Part shown: one piece after another, positions 10,894-22,303 of the stretch
Numbering within the stretch: the first letter of the stretch is position 1
How the letters are laid out: every line of letters begins with the position of its first letter
DNA from: Lentinula raphanica
Lineage: Eukaryota; Basidiomycota; Agaricomycetes; Agaricales; Omphalotaceae
Length of the DNA stretch: 64,000 bases
Direction of reading: 5' to 3'
Assembly (NCBI GenBank): GCA_027919835.1
Contig: JANVFP010000011.1
Coordinates: forward strand, 1,116,001-1,180,000
Notes under the pieces: generated by a model
Database searches by the model: none
The model's input: only the letters and a program-made list of their open reading frames with translations
What the model was told of the DNA's origin: nothing
Position numbers and translations under genes: made by a program

Positions 10894-12446
10894 TCACACT
10901 TGAACGTTCAGAAGAGGTGTAGAGTCTCTCGGTTCACGAATTACGTAGAGGTTTTCTTGTCGTCCCTTGACAAACTTCCACCTCTCAGTCTCTGCGTCCC
11001 AGTAAGAGTTCTCTTCGATTCGGAACCTGATTGTTTCGTTCCGCTCGGGAATGAAATGGTAGGCGTATAGCTCGATGCTGTAGTAAGTGTTAGGCAGAAT
11101 GGTTAGCTCACCGAGGACTGGAACATGTTTCGGTAAGTTCGTGAAACCTTGATTAGCATTTGGATGAGCTCGAGTTCCCCGTGCAAAAGTTGACAATGAT
11201 CAACTCACCGATAACGGCGCCCGCATCGTGACCTGAACGAAGACGATCATTGAGAGGCATAGTTTCGGAGGAGAAAGCACCTCACCCCAGTCTCCGATAG
11301 GATGAGAGTAAATTTGGCCCTCGATACCTTCAAGCTTCATTTGAGCAAGGCATTTTTGGAGAACTTCGTTTCCTGTCATGCCAGCCCTCATGATTTCAAG
11401 ATGAATGTCCTGCATTCGATTAGCCTTCTTCAATCCCTGCTTCAAACTGTCAGGCACGTCTGATTCTCCGTCTCGAAGAACATAAGCCATATGTTGTGTG
11501 TCCGTGTTCATTCCCATTGCTGTAATGCCCCAGTCGATGTGGAGCAGGTCACCTTTCTGAATCACATCTTCGGTTCCAGTCCAGCCAGGAAAGGACTCTT
11601 CAGTGAGCACAGAAACCCGAGGGTGGTTCCAGGTGGATAGATTGAGTGTAAGCATCTTTTCGCGGAACCACCAACTCAAATCCTATCCCGAAAAGTCAAT
11701 TGAGTAGTTCATAATTACGAATGAAAACGCTGCGTACCTCGGTTGTTGTTACGCCTGGTGTGATAACGCGATGAGAAAACCCCTCTTCCATCATCATCCA
11801 AACTATATCTTGCATATCACGATAGTAATGGAGTTGATTGTCCAGTCTCGTCGTGACATACTCAATACCCAATAGCGGAACGTTGACCATTCGCTGCATC
11901 CATCGATGACCAAGAGCATGAGTTATGGCATCGTATTCTCCTACATGCAGACCTCCTGCGAATGCCGTATTCTGGTCGACATTGATGGCGATGCGACTGG
12001 GATTGAAGCTTTCAAGGATATGTAATAGCTCTGGCCATGCCTGTCCAGTATTGTCCACCCATTTGATGGGGTTGGGTTTGCCCTCAAGAACGGAGTCGTT
12101 TGTGTGAAACAGGAGGATTGTGCGCCTATGAGCATCATAATCGGTCGCGTTCTTGATTGACCACCAAATAGTGTCCTCAGCGTGCTCCCGTTGGCTCATC
12201 TACGCGGACATCAGGCAGAGACACGTTAGCGAGAGGATTGGATCGCACTAGCCAGGCGTCGACGCCATGTTTCCTGAGTAGAGCTGGAATACGTGAAATT
12301 CTATCCTTCAGCCAACCATCTCTGATCTGTGCTTGTTCTCGGAGGGATGGAAGTGGTTTGTATGAAATATTCCCCTCCACCTCCACATATACCGATGTCG
12401 AGAGCAACAGGAGATTGCATAGTAGCCAACTCCAACCTTTGACCAT
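10894..12446 (-). CDS. Secreted M24-family (Xaa-Pro dipeptidase-like) metallopeptidase
   Basis: The protein has the creatinase/aminopeptidase-P (pita-bread) fold. The start chosen at 12446 gives MVKGWSWLLCNLLLL, a clear signal peptide; an upstream in-frame ATG at 12500 would bury it. Introns lie at about 12200-12248, 11680-11740, 11230-11290 and 11155-11210. All five metal-ligand positions can be read: D in HIDWG, D in NTDTQ, H in SHPIGDWG, E in YSIELYA and E in RIEENSYW. The N-terminal creatinase-like domain contains VDAWLMSQREHAEDT, then WWSIKNATDYDAHRR. It probably trims proline-containing or other dipeptides outside the cell or in the secretory pathway. The next gene on the same strand ends about 400 bp upstream. 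Confidence 0.85.
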
Positions 12447-12843
12447 GTCTGATAGAGTCGAGGTGGAAGGACGCGGAATAGACAGTGGAAATGGGGTCAA
12501 GATTCACACAGCAAGTTGAAAACATCATGGGATCGATAGAGCTCTGAGTGGCAGCGAATTAGAAAAAATGGGTGTTACATTGAAATGAATTTGTGATGTC
12601 ATACTATTGCGCTTGATACGCGCGCGTCAAAATACAGTCAAGGAGTCTGGAAAACATTCAACAAAGCAAGTAAAGAATTCGGCGGGGTAGGTACTTGGGC
12701 GATGATAGTGAAGTCATTTGCGCGGTAGAGTCCAAGAGGTGACACGGTCCATCATCGGTTAAGTAGAGGCCACTAGCTTCGATTGTTCAATGGCTGAGCT
12801 CGAGCGCCTGGTTTCTATCCCTTGAAGTTTGAACTCTTTCATT
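12447..12843. other. Intergenic, promoter of the M24 peptidase gene
   Basis: 397 bp between two minus-strand genes. I see no coding frame or clear element. Confidence 0.4.
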
Positions 12844-14146
12844 TCATTTTTCGACTCCGTCGTCGTCCGCGTTGCCTATGTCTAAGGCCTTCCCCTTCCC
12901 TTTGTCCTTCGTCTTCTTCACAGGGCTCAGTAGTTCCTCCTGCAAAGATGGCAATTCATCGTCAAGTTTAGCTCGTAGATTGAGACCAGGAGGTGCAAAG
13001 AAGATGTATTCAATGACAGTCTGAACTTGAAGATACAGAAGGCGGATAGAGGAAGGACGCTGAGGCAATGTTAATGCCATGTAAGCTTGGAGTTTCGAAT
13101 GCAGATTGACCAGCATAGCGAAGAGCGATAATTTTTCGTCGTCTTTCCGATTCGTCCGCATCTTGAATCTCAGAGGAGCGTCATTGGAATCGAGCAGGAG
13201 TGGCAGCTCATCATCATATGGACGATCGGGGATGTGGCAAAAATTGACGGAATCGTTCACTGGCTCGTCATTTACTGGCTCGCCACGCAGGGTGCGAGAA
13301 CGAGGATCAACGATGTATGAAGGCTCCCCGGGTGAAAGATAATCATCCCGGTGAAACACTACGACTTCCCATTCGATGCTGTCCACGTTGTAGGGATATG
13401 CATTCAGCTAATACAACGCAGGAGTTAGTACTTGAAATTTTCACAACAAGCATATACACACGTCGAGGTTTCGTCTGGAGTCCATGCCTCCTTCAACACG
13501 ATTGGCCCAATCCGCATTATCGCGCAGAAGCTGTTCGGTAATGTCTTGAAGACGAGCTTGTCCAGGGGACAATCCGATGAGGCCGTAGGTATTTAGAGCG
13601 GCATGATTATTGGCCGAGACTGATGAGATTAGGATACAGAAGCGATACAGATAGCATAACATGCTCACGTAGTATCATGTTTGGTCGACTATCCAACTCA
13701 AAGGCATTGCCATTATTGAACCAGAAATGTGTCAGAACCTCTTCCTATGTGGATTGGAAGATATCAATGTATGATAGCGAGAAAAATCTTAGAGAACCTA
13801 CAATCATGATCTTCAATTTCCTCTTTGTCTCTTTGTGACGACCATCGACACGAATAGCGCTCAGTACGTGAGTTGCTTTCAAGCTAGCATCGGAAGTCCC
13901 AGTGATGAATTCACGCTGGTCAGTGCGAATGAGTTTGCGCAAAAACACTTTGTCATCCCTCGATATGATTTTCTGCACGTCTGAGAACGCGGTGACGTTA
14001 CTATCAGGGATCGACAGTTGATCATCGGGGCCAAGGCTCTCGGTACGTTGGCCATCGAACGAGGGGTGGCGTAATGGGTTTTTGGGTAGAGTTCTGAGAG
14101 GAGATGGGATATCAACCCGGCCAGTTTGAAGATTGAAAAACGCCAT
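12844..14146 (-). CDS. HNH-like (HNH_2 type) domain protein, possibly degenerate
   Basis: Four exons on the minus strand join in frame. The central part reads FITGTSDASLKATHVLSAI, then FWFNNGNAFELDSRPNMILL, then NNHAALNTYG. This resembles the fungal HNH_2 nuclease-like domain (C/VTGT, AxH, N, DSxxN, H spacing). The cysteine normally before VTG is replaced (EFITG), so catalysis is doubtful. The C-terminus is a Lys/Asp-rich tail (KKTKDKGKGKA). The first ATG of the open exon is 14146. However, an upstream open stretch at about 14176-14260 ending EVHFEHDLLK splices in phase to IAMAFFNL, so the true start may lie further upstream. I am confident of the gene, less so of the family. Confidence 0.55.
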
Positions 14147-14398
14147 TGCTATCTGACTATACCATATGAATTGGGTATGCTGGCAGTAAGACTATGTACA
14201 AACCTTGAGTAGATCGTGCTCGAAGTGAACTTCAGGAATGAGAAGAGAACGTCCAGGCGCTGGTTTGTGCAAGACAAATAGAAGGGCGCTTATCGCAATT
14301 CAGAGCCCGCCACATGCCGTGATAGTGCCGAGAGCACGGCATCCTCCGACGATACGGCACAGGTAATCGTTGATTCACGTTCCTCACCAATTCCAACG

Positions 14399-15804
14399 AT
14401 GGCTGAGGAAACCGACAAAGCTCTAACAACCAATCCACAGGAAAACCTTTCCAATCCTGCTTCGTCTCAAGCGGTATCTCTTCAGCCTTCTGACCCTGCT
14501 CCTTTGCCCGCTGAAAATGCTACCAGATCTGAGCTCATATCGCGCGCCAGATCGTTCTTGAGTTCACCCCAAATCCAGGGCCAAGATATATTTGCAAAAC
14601 GTAGATTTCTTCTGGACAAGGGTTTGAATGAGGTTGAGATCGAACTACTGTTTAGAGAGCTGGTATTGTCTATATCTCTTGTCTGGTCTTCTCCACAGTA
14701 ACGTTTTCGAAGCCTCCACAACTACCCAGGGTTCCACCTAGGACCTATCCTCAGCCTCCACCCTCTAGCCTGCTCACACTTCTCGTTGGTTTCGCAAAGC
14801 TCTTCACATGGATAGCCGGCGGCTCTGCAGCTCTAGTTTTTCTTTACCATGTGAGTTTTACTCTACCGCAATGGCATGGTTCATGGACATTTGAACTTCA
14901 GCATTACTTGCTTCCTCGCATGTTGCGTACCGCAGAAGCACGGAGATCGCTCAAAGTTCACCAAGTCAACTTATTGAAGAAATTGAACACGTCGCTACAT
15001 TCTCTGAAAGAAAGTCAAACACAATCCTATGCGACATTACCTCGCATAGACCCTCATAAAGAACCTATGATATTTGCGGCTTGTCATAGCCTGGTTGACG
15101 TCTTGAAGGAAGCAGAGACACAGAAATTGGAGGTCAAAGAGCTACCACATGTCACCCTTCTTCGATGCGCATGGGAGGATTTCCGCAAGCTTCCAGATTG
15201 TGCGGACAGCAATCCTCGAACAGATGAGTTGTTCCAGGTGCTGGAAAGTCGTATCCCTTGGTTGGTTAGCGAAGAAGGCATTACTTTCGAGGTGTGTATA
15301 TCATGGACTAGGGGTGATTCTATAGCTGATGGCTTGTATCAGCGTACTACTCTATGGGACGTTCTATCAACATGTCCCGTATTTGAAGAATTGTCATCTC
15401 AAGAAGGAGAACCGGCGCCTGTGCGCTGGACTTATGTTTCTCCTAAGCCCAATGTACCCACACCTTTTGCTTCTTCCCTCGAAACGTTATCCAAAACAGC
15501 CTTGACCTATCAACCTCAATCGACCACTAGCCCTTATCAGTATACATTACAAACTATGTCGGAGCTCACAGGCTATATCAGCTCAAACCTATACACTCCA
15601 TATCGTCCCCCACTTCTCCCTGGAATGACTACACCTTCGACAGGAGAACCAGCAGATGAATTCAAGAAGGAGATACGATCACTCAAGGGTCTTGTACTGA
15701 GCAGGTAAGTGCCAGGCCTTGTGGCATCTAAGTTTGTTCTGACATTGGCTCGCAGGAGAACCTTCATGCCCTCAATACCCAGACCGAGCATTCCTTCTAG
15801 TTAG
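14399..15804 (+). CDS. PEX14: Peroxin 14 (PEX14), peroxisomal docking protein
   Basis: PEX14 docks the cargo receptor PEX5 at the peroxisomal membrane. Exons 14399-14662, 14713-14850, 14902-15291, 15343-15704 and 15756-15804 give 400 residues in one frame. The N-terminal domain contains ELISRARSFLSS, then FAKRRFLLDKGLNEVEIELL, the three-helix PEX5-binding module. A proline-rich linker follows, then a membrane segment (LLTLLVGFAKLFTWIAGGSA), then a helical region with KLNTSLHSLKESQ. The first acceptor, at 14712, was chosen because the earlier ag at 14698 would give an immediate stop. It is divergent from the HNH-like gene, with about 250 bp between them. A Ser/Pro-rich C-terminus is normal for fungal PEX14. 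Confidence 0.85.
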
Positions 15805-15988
15805 CTGTAACCTCTATACTACACATCTTACGCGTAAAATGCTTGTACGATATCCTCTGAGGTTATCTATACGCGTGTTCCATAAATGGAAATTTAGAGA
15901 AGTATGCAATTGTGCCAAATACGTCATGGTGAAAAGACGCGAAGTTTGTCCAGGGCTCCAGTATCTCTCTTGCTTCTGAACCATCATC

Positions 15989-18530
15989 ATGCCCACCAAA
16001 CCTCTCGAACCCAAAGTCATTACCGAAATCGATGGTTATCTCGAACCAGACGTACCAAACATCATAAGACGCTACGACCTCTTCAGGCAGTGGAAGGACA
16101 ACATCGACGATCACGAAGGCGGATACGATAACTTTACCAAAGGTTATCTCAAGTTCGGCCTAATTGTCGGAAAAAATGGAGAAGTGGTGTATAGAGAATG
16201 GGCCCCGAATGCTAGAGAAGCTAATCTCATTGGAGATTTCAGTACGTCGAGTCTTCCAGATTCTCAGCCACTGATAACGTCGTCTCTCTAGATGAGTGGA
16301 ATAGAAGTAGTCACCCAATGAAGAAGAACGAATACGGCATATGGGAGATCACAATTCCTCCTAGTTCTTCTGGGGAATGCGCTATCCCACACGATTCAAA
16401 AATCAAGGTCACTCGATTGTTTTTGGAACGCATATATGCAATCTGAGCTTCTTTCTCTTTTTAGATATCCATGGTCTTGCCCTCAGGCCAACGCATTGAG
16501 CGTCTTCCGACGTGGATTAAGCGCGTAACTCAAGATTTGAGTGTCTCTCCTGTCTACGATGCGCGTTTTTGGAATCCACCAGAATCACAAAAGTACAAAT
16601 TCAAGAATCCACGCCCTCCGAAACCGGACGATGCAAAGATCTACGAGGCACATGTCGGAATCTCAACCTCAGAGGGTCGTGTCGGAACGTACAAAGAGTT
16701 CACCCAGAACATTTTGCCTCGAATCAAGAAACTAGGATACAATATTATCCAACTGATGGCCATCATGGAGCACGCATATTATGCATGTGAGGGATGTTAT
16801 CTGCCCATCTACGCTCAAGCTCTGACACGTTTTATGTCTAGCCTTTGGCTACCAAGTGACAAGCTTCTTTGCCGCGAGTTCCAGATACGGTTCACCCGAG
16901 GATCTCAAAGAGCTTATTGACACCGCGCATGGGATGGGTTTGACCGTCCTCTTAGACATAGTACACTCCCATGCTTGCAAAAACGTCCTCGACGGCCTGA
17001 ACGAGTTCGATGGTACAGATCATCTATATTTCCACGAGGGAGGGAAAGGTCGACACGACCTTTGGGACAGCAGATTGTTCAACTATGGATCTCATGAAGT
17101 CCTGAGGTTCTTAATGAGCAATCTCCGCTTCTGGATGGAAGAGTACCAGTTCGATGGTTTCCGCTTCGATGGGGTGACGAGTATGATGTACAAGCACCAT
17201 GGAATCGGTACGGGATTCTCTGGAGGTTATCATGAATACTTTGGAGATTCTGCGGACCTGGAGGCAATTGTGTACCTTATGCTGGTGAGTACCCTTCTAA
17301 TAATGATTGCGCCGATTCCCTGATCAATGCCTAGGCCAATGACGCGATGCATACTCTGTATCCTACAGTCATCACCATTGCTGAAGATGTTTCCGGTATG
17401 CCCCTACTATGCATCCCTACAGAGAAAGGTGGCGTCGGTTTCGACTATCGGTTATCGATGGCCGTTCCGGATATGTGGATCAAGTTGCTCAAGCACAAAT
17501 CTGATGACGAGTGGGATCTCGCAAACATAGTCCATACCCTCACCAATCGCCGACATGGCGAGAAGAGTATCGCATACTGCGAAAGTCATGATCAGGCACT
17601 GGTTGGGGACAAGACCATTGCTTTTTGGCTCATGGATAAAGAAATGTGTAAATCTGTTTTTGGCTTTTACTTCAAGAAATTATGCTGACAGGAACATTCG
17701 TAATAGATACTCATATGTCTGATCTCACCGCGATGACGCCGATAATTTCTCGTGGTTTGGCTCTTCACAAAATGATTCGGTACGTTTGCTCGTAACAACT
17801 ATGAACCAATGACGAGATATAACCCGACGCCAGTTTGCTCACCCATTCCTTGGGAGGAGAAGGATACTTGAACTTCGAGGGGAACGAATTTGGTCATCCG
17901 GAGGTCTGAAATCTCGTTTGTTCTTTACATCTGTCAGTTGCTTATCCAGTCGTAGTGGCTTGATTTCCCACGTGAAGGCAACAACAACTCCTTCCATTAT
18001 GCTCGTCGACAATGGAATGTCGTCGATGACCCACTCCTTCGGTACAAGTACCTCAATGAGTTCGATGCTGCAATGAACAATCTTGAAAGCCAAAAGAAAT
18101 GGCTCGCTGCTCCTCAGGTATGCTCCCCTGCTGTGTACCTCAATAACTGTTGAACGAATTGCAATAGGCATACGTTTCACTCAAACATGAAGTGGACAAA
18201 GTATTGGTGTTCGAGCGTGCCGGCGTGCTGTTTATCTTCAACTTCCACCCTACTCAAAGCTTCACCGACTATCGAGTTGGTATTGAGACCGCCGGAGAGT
18301 ACACTGTCGTGCTCACCACAGACGAACCACGCTTTGGAGGTTTCAATAATGCTACGCCGGGCGGCAAGTATTTCACCACTCCGATGGAGTGGAACGGGAG
18401 AAAGAACTTCTTGCAGGTAAGTACTGGGGACGCCGGCATCGCAACGTCATCTGGGATCTCAAGTCGTTGTCATTCTCTGCAGGTCTATATCCCTTCCAGA
18501 ACTGCTCTCGTACTTGCTTTGGCGAATTGA
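15989..18530 (+). CDS. GBE1: 1,4-alpha-glucan (glycogen) branching enzyme, GH13
   Basis: The enzyme transfers alpha-1,4 chain segments to alpha-1,6 positions during glycogen synthesis in the cytosol. It starts [20 protein letters not shown]. The CBM48 N-terminal part has [20 protein letters not shown]. The GH13 core has [25 protein letters not shown] (catalytic nucleophile Asp), [10 protein letters not shown] (acid/base Glu) and [14 protein letters not shown] (transition-state Asp). [12 protein letters not shown] lies in the C-terminal beta domain. Eight or more short introns are needed; the junctions checked by frame include GDF-NEWNRS, HAYYA-SFGYQ and [16 protein letters not shown]. Length and motif order are full for fungal GLC3/GBE1, and no defect was seen. 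Confidence 0.93.
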
Positions 18531-19038
18531 GTTGGCAGGGGATGACAGGAATGGCGATATAGACTTTTCAGGTTGCAACTTGAATGGACTTTTTTTCTTT
18601 CTGCTTTCAATGTTGTGAGGATTGTCGAGAACAGGATGGTTGATAACGCAGTGTATACTTTATTCGTAACAGTGAAAGCGTGTCGAGTGATGTTTTCTTT
18701 CGCATGCGATTATTTGTAGAGATCGTTTCGGAAAATAAAATGTACATAGAGAAATAACCAATGCCATTGAGTATATTGGTGCACCGCCGCACCATCGTGG
18801 GCGTACTGGGCGGATGATCCCACGGAGGCTTGACGTGTCTAGTTCAATTATAAAGTCTTTCCTTCACCATCATCTTGATTTTCCTCTTTCTTCTCTCTCT
18901 TAGAGCACAGTCTCAACCTCTTGCGCCTTCTCGTCGTGCCGCTTCTTTTTACCAACCTATATGCGCATGATATCGACGTGATTCTGCTGCAAATCTCTTT
19001 ACCGTGAACGTCAAAAGCAAGTCAACAGTGTGCTCGCA
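18531..19038. other. Intergenic between GBE1 and ALG5
   Basis: 508 bp without a supported gene. A pyrimidine-rich stretch (ctcttt/tctctct) near 18880-18905 probably belongs to the ALG5 promoter or 5' leader. Confidence 0.4.
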
Positions 19039-20356
19039 ATGGCCAGTCTGGACTCTAATTTACTGCTCGGTGGAGCTTTGTTGGGTATAGCTGCCGTGCT
19101 CCTCTCTGTACGTGTGTCTTGCGGTTTCTTTTTTTCGAATGATGAGACTTCGTTTTCATCCTTGTTCTTCGAGCTTCGAGCACATCTTTCCAGATGTTCG
19201 CGTCGAGGTGATGGCGACACAATTGGGCTTATAGTTCTACGAGAACTTCTGATCTCCTTCTCCCCATTTCACTATGTAATGCTGTCGATTCTAACCATGC
19301 GTGGTAGTTATATGTGCTCTTGCTCATATGGTCCCCAGAACCCATCGTTAGCCATCAATCAGAAACACTCTACCGCTCTCACAAGTCTCCAGACAAACCG
19401 TTACCTTTGACAAGGCTGGAGGACCCCGCGACTGTGGATTTGACTGTGGTGATACCGGCCTATAACGAGACGGAGCGCCTGCCTATCATGTTAGAACAGA
19501 CTATCAGTCACCTCGAGAATGTGAACAAGGAGCGGTCGAAGAATAACTCGAAAAACAACAAGAACACAAAGTCCTCATCATCTCTCCCGCGGACGTTCGA
19601 AATTCTCATCGTCGACGACGGTTCCTCTGACCGTACGAGTGATGTTTCCTTGGAGCTAGCCCAATCAAAATACCCCACCATCGACATCAGAATTGTCACC
19701 ATGGAGGTGAACCAAGGAAAAGGCGCTGCAGTGCGGCATGGCATGTTGTTCAGTGGCGGCAAGCAGCTGTTGATGGCCGACGCAGACGGTGCCAGTCGAT
19801 TCCAGGATCTCGAGCGTCTTTGGGATGCTATGGATGAGGTCACGGGTGGAGACGAAGCTGGCGAAGGAGTTGTCGTTGGTAGTCGTGCTCATATGGTTAA
19901 GACGGAGGCGGTGGTAAAGGTTTGTCATCTTTCAGTAATTTTCTCCTACACGCATAGCTGAATGTTACTTCTTTCGTCCATGATCAGCGCTCTTTCATTC
20001 GCAATCTGCTTATGCGTTCGCTCCATACTCTCCTTCTTCTCGCTGGCGTGGGGCATATCCGTGATACCCAATGCGGGTTCAAATTATTCTCCCGACCTGC
20101 TGCTCGTAAACTATTCCCATACCAGCATCTCCCATCATGGATGTTCGATGTCGAGCTCCTGCTTCTCGCTAAAGCACAGAACATCCCTGTACGTGAGGTT
20201 GACGTGCAGTGGCATGAGGTCGGGGGTAGCAAGTTGAATGTCGTACAAGCAAGTCTGGGTATGTTGAGAGATTTGGTGGTGATCAGGGCGAATATGCTCA
20301 TAGGGAGATGGGGAGTTGGGAAGGGAAGTGGGAAGGAGAAGGACAAGGTTGAGTAG
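19039..20356 (+). CDS. ALG5: Dolichyl-phosphate beta-glucosyltransferase (ALG5)
   Basis: ALG5 makes dolichyl-phosphate-glucose from UDP-glucose at the ER membrane, as donor for N-glycan assembly. Exons 19039-19107, 19308-19919 and 19988-20356 give 349 residues. An N-terminal hydrophobic segment (LLLGGALLGIAAVLLS plus LYVLLLIW) anchors the enzyme. The GT2 domain has VVIPAYNETERLP, EILIVDDGSSDRT, GKGAAVRHGM, LMADADGASRF (DxD-like) and DTQCGFKLFSR. The first intron, 200 bp, is unusually long for this window. An Asn/Lys/Ser-rich insert lies between the first two GT2 motifs. The start is the first ATG of the short first exon. Confidence 0.93.
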
Positions 20357-20740
20357 ATTGTTTATGTTTCTTGTCACCGTCATCTTCGAATTCAGTGGAA
20401 CAAACTCAAAACTTGCATATGCACCCTCTCTTCGCCTGAGTCTAGCAAGCCTACCTGGAACGGATATTCCGTCTGGAAGGGTGTTCAATTGACCACGGAA
20501 CGCGCTAATATCTTATTCGAGGTCAGTTGATACGAAGTTCTACGATTGTACAAAGATTTATTCATTGCGCATATCAGGAGTGATCTTCGGACCGTGACCT
20601 AGTCTGTACATTCGTCGTACGAAGATCGTTCACGCGCTTGACCGTTTTTCGAGAAGCTACGCGACTAACCTCGTGATCATTATTCGAAGATTCCTATAAA
20701 GCCAGAGTCATCCCAACGTTTTGACTTCAATACCCCGACA
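20357..20740. other. Intergenic between ALG5 and the lactonase gene
   Basis: 384 bp. A TATA-like tcctataaag lies at about 20692-20701, some 45 bp before the lactonase ATG. Nothing else was recognised. Confidence 0.4.
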
Positions 20741-22133
20741 ATGAAGCTGAGAGCCTACGGCACTGCTATCACTTTACTAGCGATTTCTGTTGCTGCAGAA
20801 CTCCATCATGTTTTAGTCGGGAATTTTGGCACCGACTACAATGTCACACTCATGCTGGATGGCACTCAGAACGTTGGAGACGGGTTCATCTACACCTTTG
20901 AGGTTGATAGTGATGCTGGGACATTGACTCTGCTCAACACAAGCAATGCCGCTGCAGCCCATCCTTGGCTTTCCTATGATGTGTGTGTTCCGGCCCCTAC
21001 CGCGTCGTTGTGAGTACTAATTCTTTGGCAGAGTGATCGCAGGGTCCTGTATGCATCCGGATGGTCAAACCCTATAGCTGGCCAACGTACTTATTCTGCC
21101 TACTCACTTCAAGATGACTTCACTCCGCGTCTCCTCAACACTGTTCCCTCTTGCGGTACTAAGCCGATTGCAAATCAGTTTGTCGAGAACCTCTTCTACG
21201 GACTTGACTTTGTCGATCCGTGCGGAGACGTGTGGTCCGTGAAAGAAGATGGCTCGTTTGGTGAACATATTCATGGACTCCAGTTTGAGGAGGGTGCGAC
21301 TCTTCATGGGTTTGCAAACACGCCTGATTTGAAGTATATGTACATCATGGTATCACATTCTTTGCACTTGCTCGGAATGCCGAGCTGTTGATATAACTTA
21401 ACCAACACTAACAGGATCTTGGTGGAAACCTGGTTCACACTTTCACGATTGATCCTCTCAAGCAGATCAATACAACATCGCCGAGCATATCAGGAGCAGG
21501 ACCTCGCCATGCGGTCATCGACCCCACTGCGAATTTCCTATACCTCATCGATGAGGAAGGCCTACGCGTAGACCAGTTCAAACTTGACGCGTCGACCGGT
21601 GCATTGACGTTCACAAATTTGTCGCTTGCTATTACGCCGTTTGGTGAGGAACCTTCCCCTCTATGATGGCCATGTTTTGCATTTGCTAACCGTGCATGAG
21701 AATTAGGTCTGACACCTAGCAATGCTTCCTTGTATTGGGGTGATGAGATTGCCCTTTCATCATCTGGAGCTACGCTCTACGCATCCACGCGCTCCCGTGA
21801 AAGTAACTTTACTGGATTCATCGCCGCCTGGGCTCTCACCTCTACCGGGGACATTGTCGATCCAAGCGGTCTATTTGTCGTTCCAACTCCAGCAGGAGGT
21901 GGGACGTCGAATATTTTGGCAACTTCACCGTGGCAGGATAATCTACTCATATTGACGGACGAGGATATGGACTTTGCCGCGCTGTATAATTTGACGGATG
22001 ATGGCACTGAGCTGGTTGAGCTCTCCCGCGTCGAGTAAGTTTTTCACTATCACCATCTGGACGAACTCGATCTTAACTGTGTGACAGCATTTCTGGCACG
22101 TCTTGCTGTGCTGGATCCGTATGGGTAGACTGA
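20741..22133 (+). CDS. Secreted seven-bladed beta-propeller lactonase (carboxy-cis,cis-muconate cyclase-like)
   Basis: A family linked to lactone-ring chemistry, often annotated as carboxy-cis,cis-muconate cyclase or 6-phosphogluconolactonase-like. The signal peptide reads MKLRAYGTAITLLAISVAAE. Propeller repeats include HHVLVGNFGTDYN, FIYTFEVDSDAGTLTLL, FLYLIDEEGLRVDQF, TLYASTRSR and NLLILTDEDMDFAALY. Five or six exons join in frame; the last one (from the intron ending at 22087) ends VWVDstop at 22131-22133, after a CC pair. Secretion plus this fold suggests extracellular aromatic or lactone metabolism. That is compatible with the laccase and monooxygenases nearby, but a functional link is only inferred. 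Confidence 0.78.
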
Positions 22134-22303
22134 AGTGTCTGTCTATTCATCAACGTCTTACAGTATCCTACAGTAGCTTGTACTGATGAGTAATGGGTTT
22201 TTTCGACGATTGATTTAAATACACAAAACGTCCTAGTATGTATCGGAACACAGAAATGCGGGCCACAAACAAGTAGTGACCCGTAGTGCCCAGCAGCTCC
22301 AGT

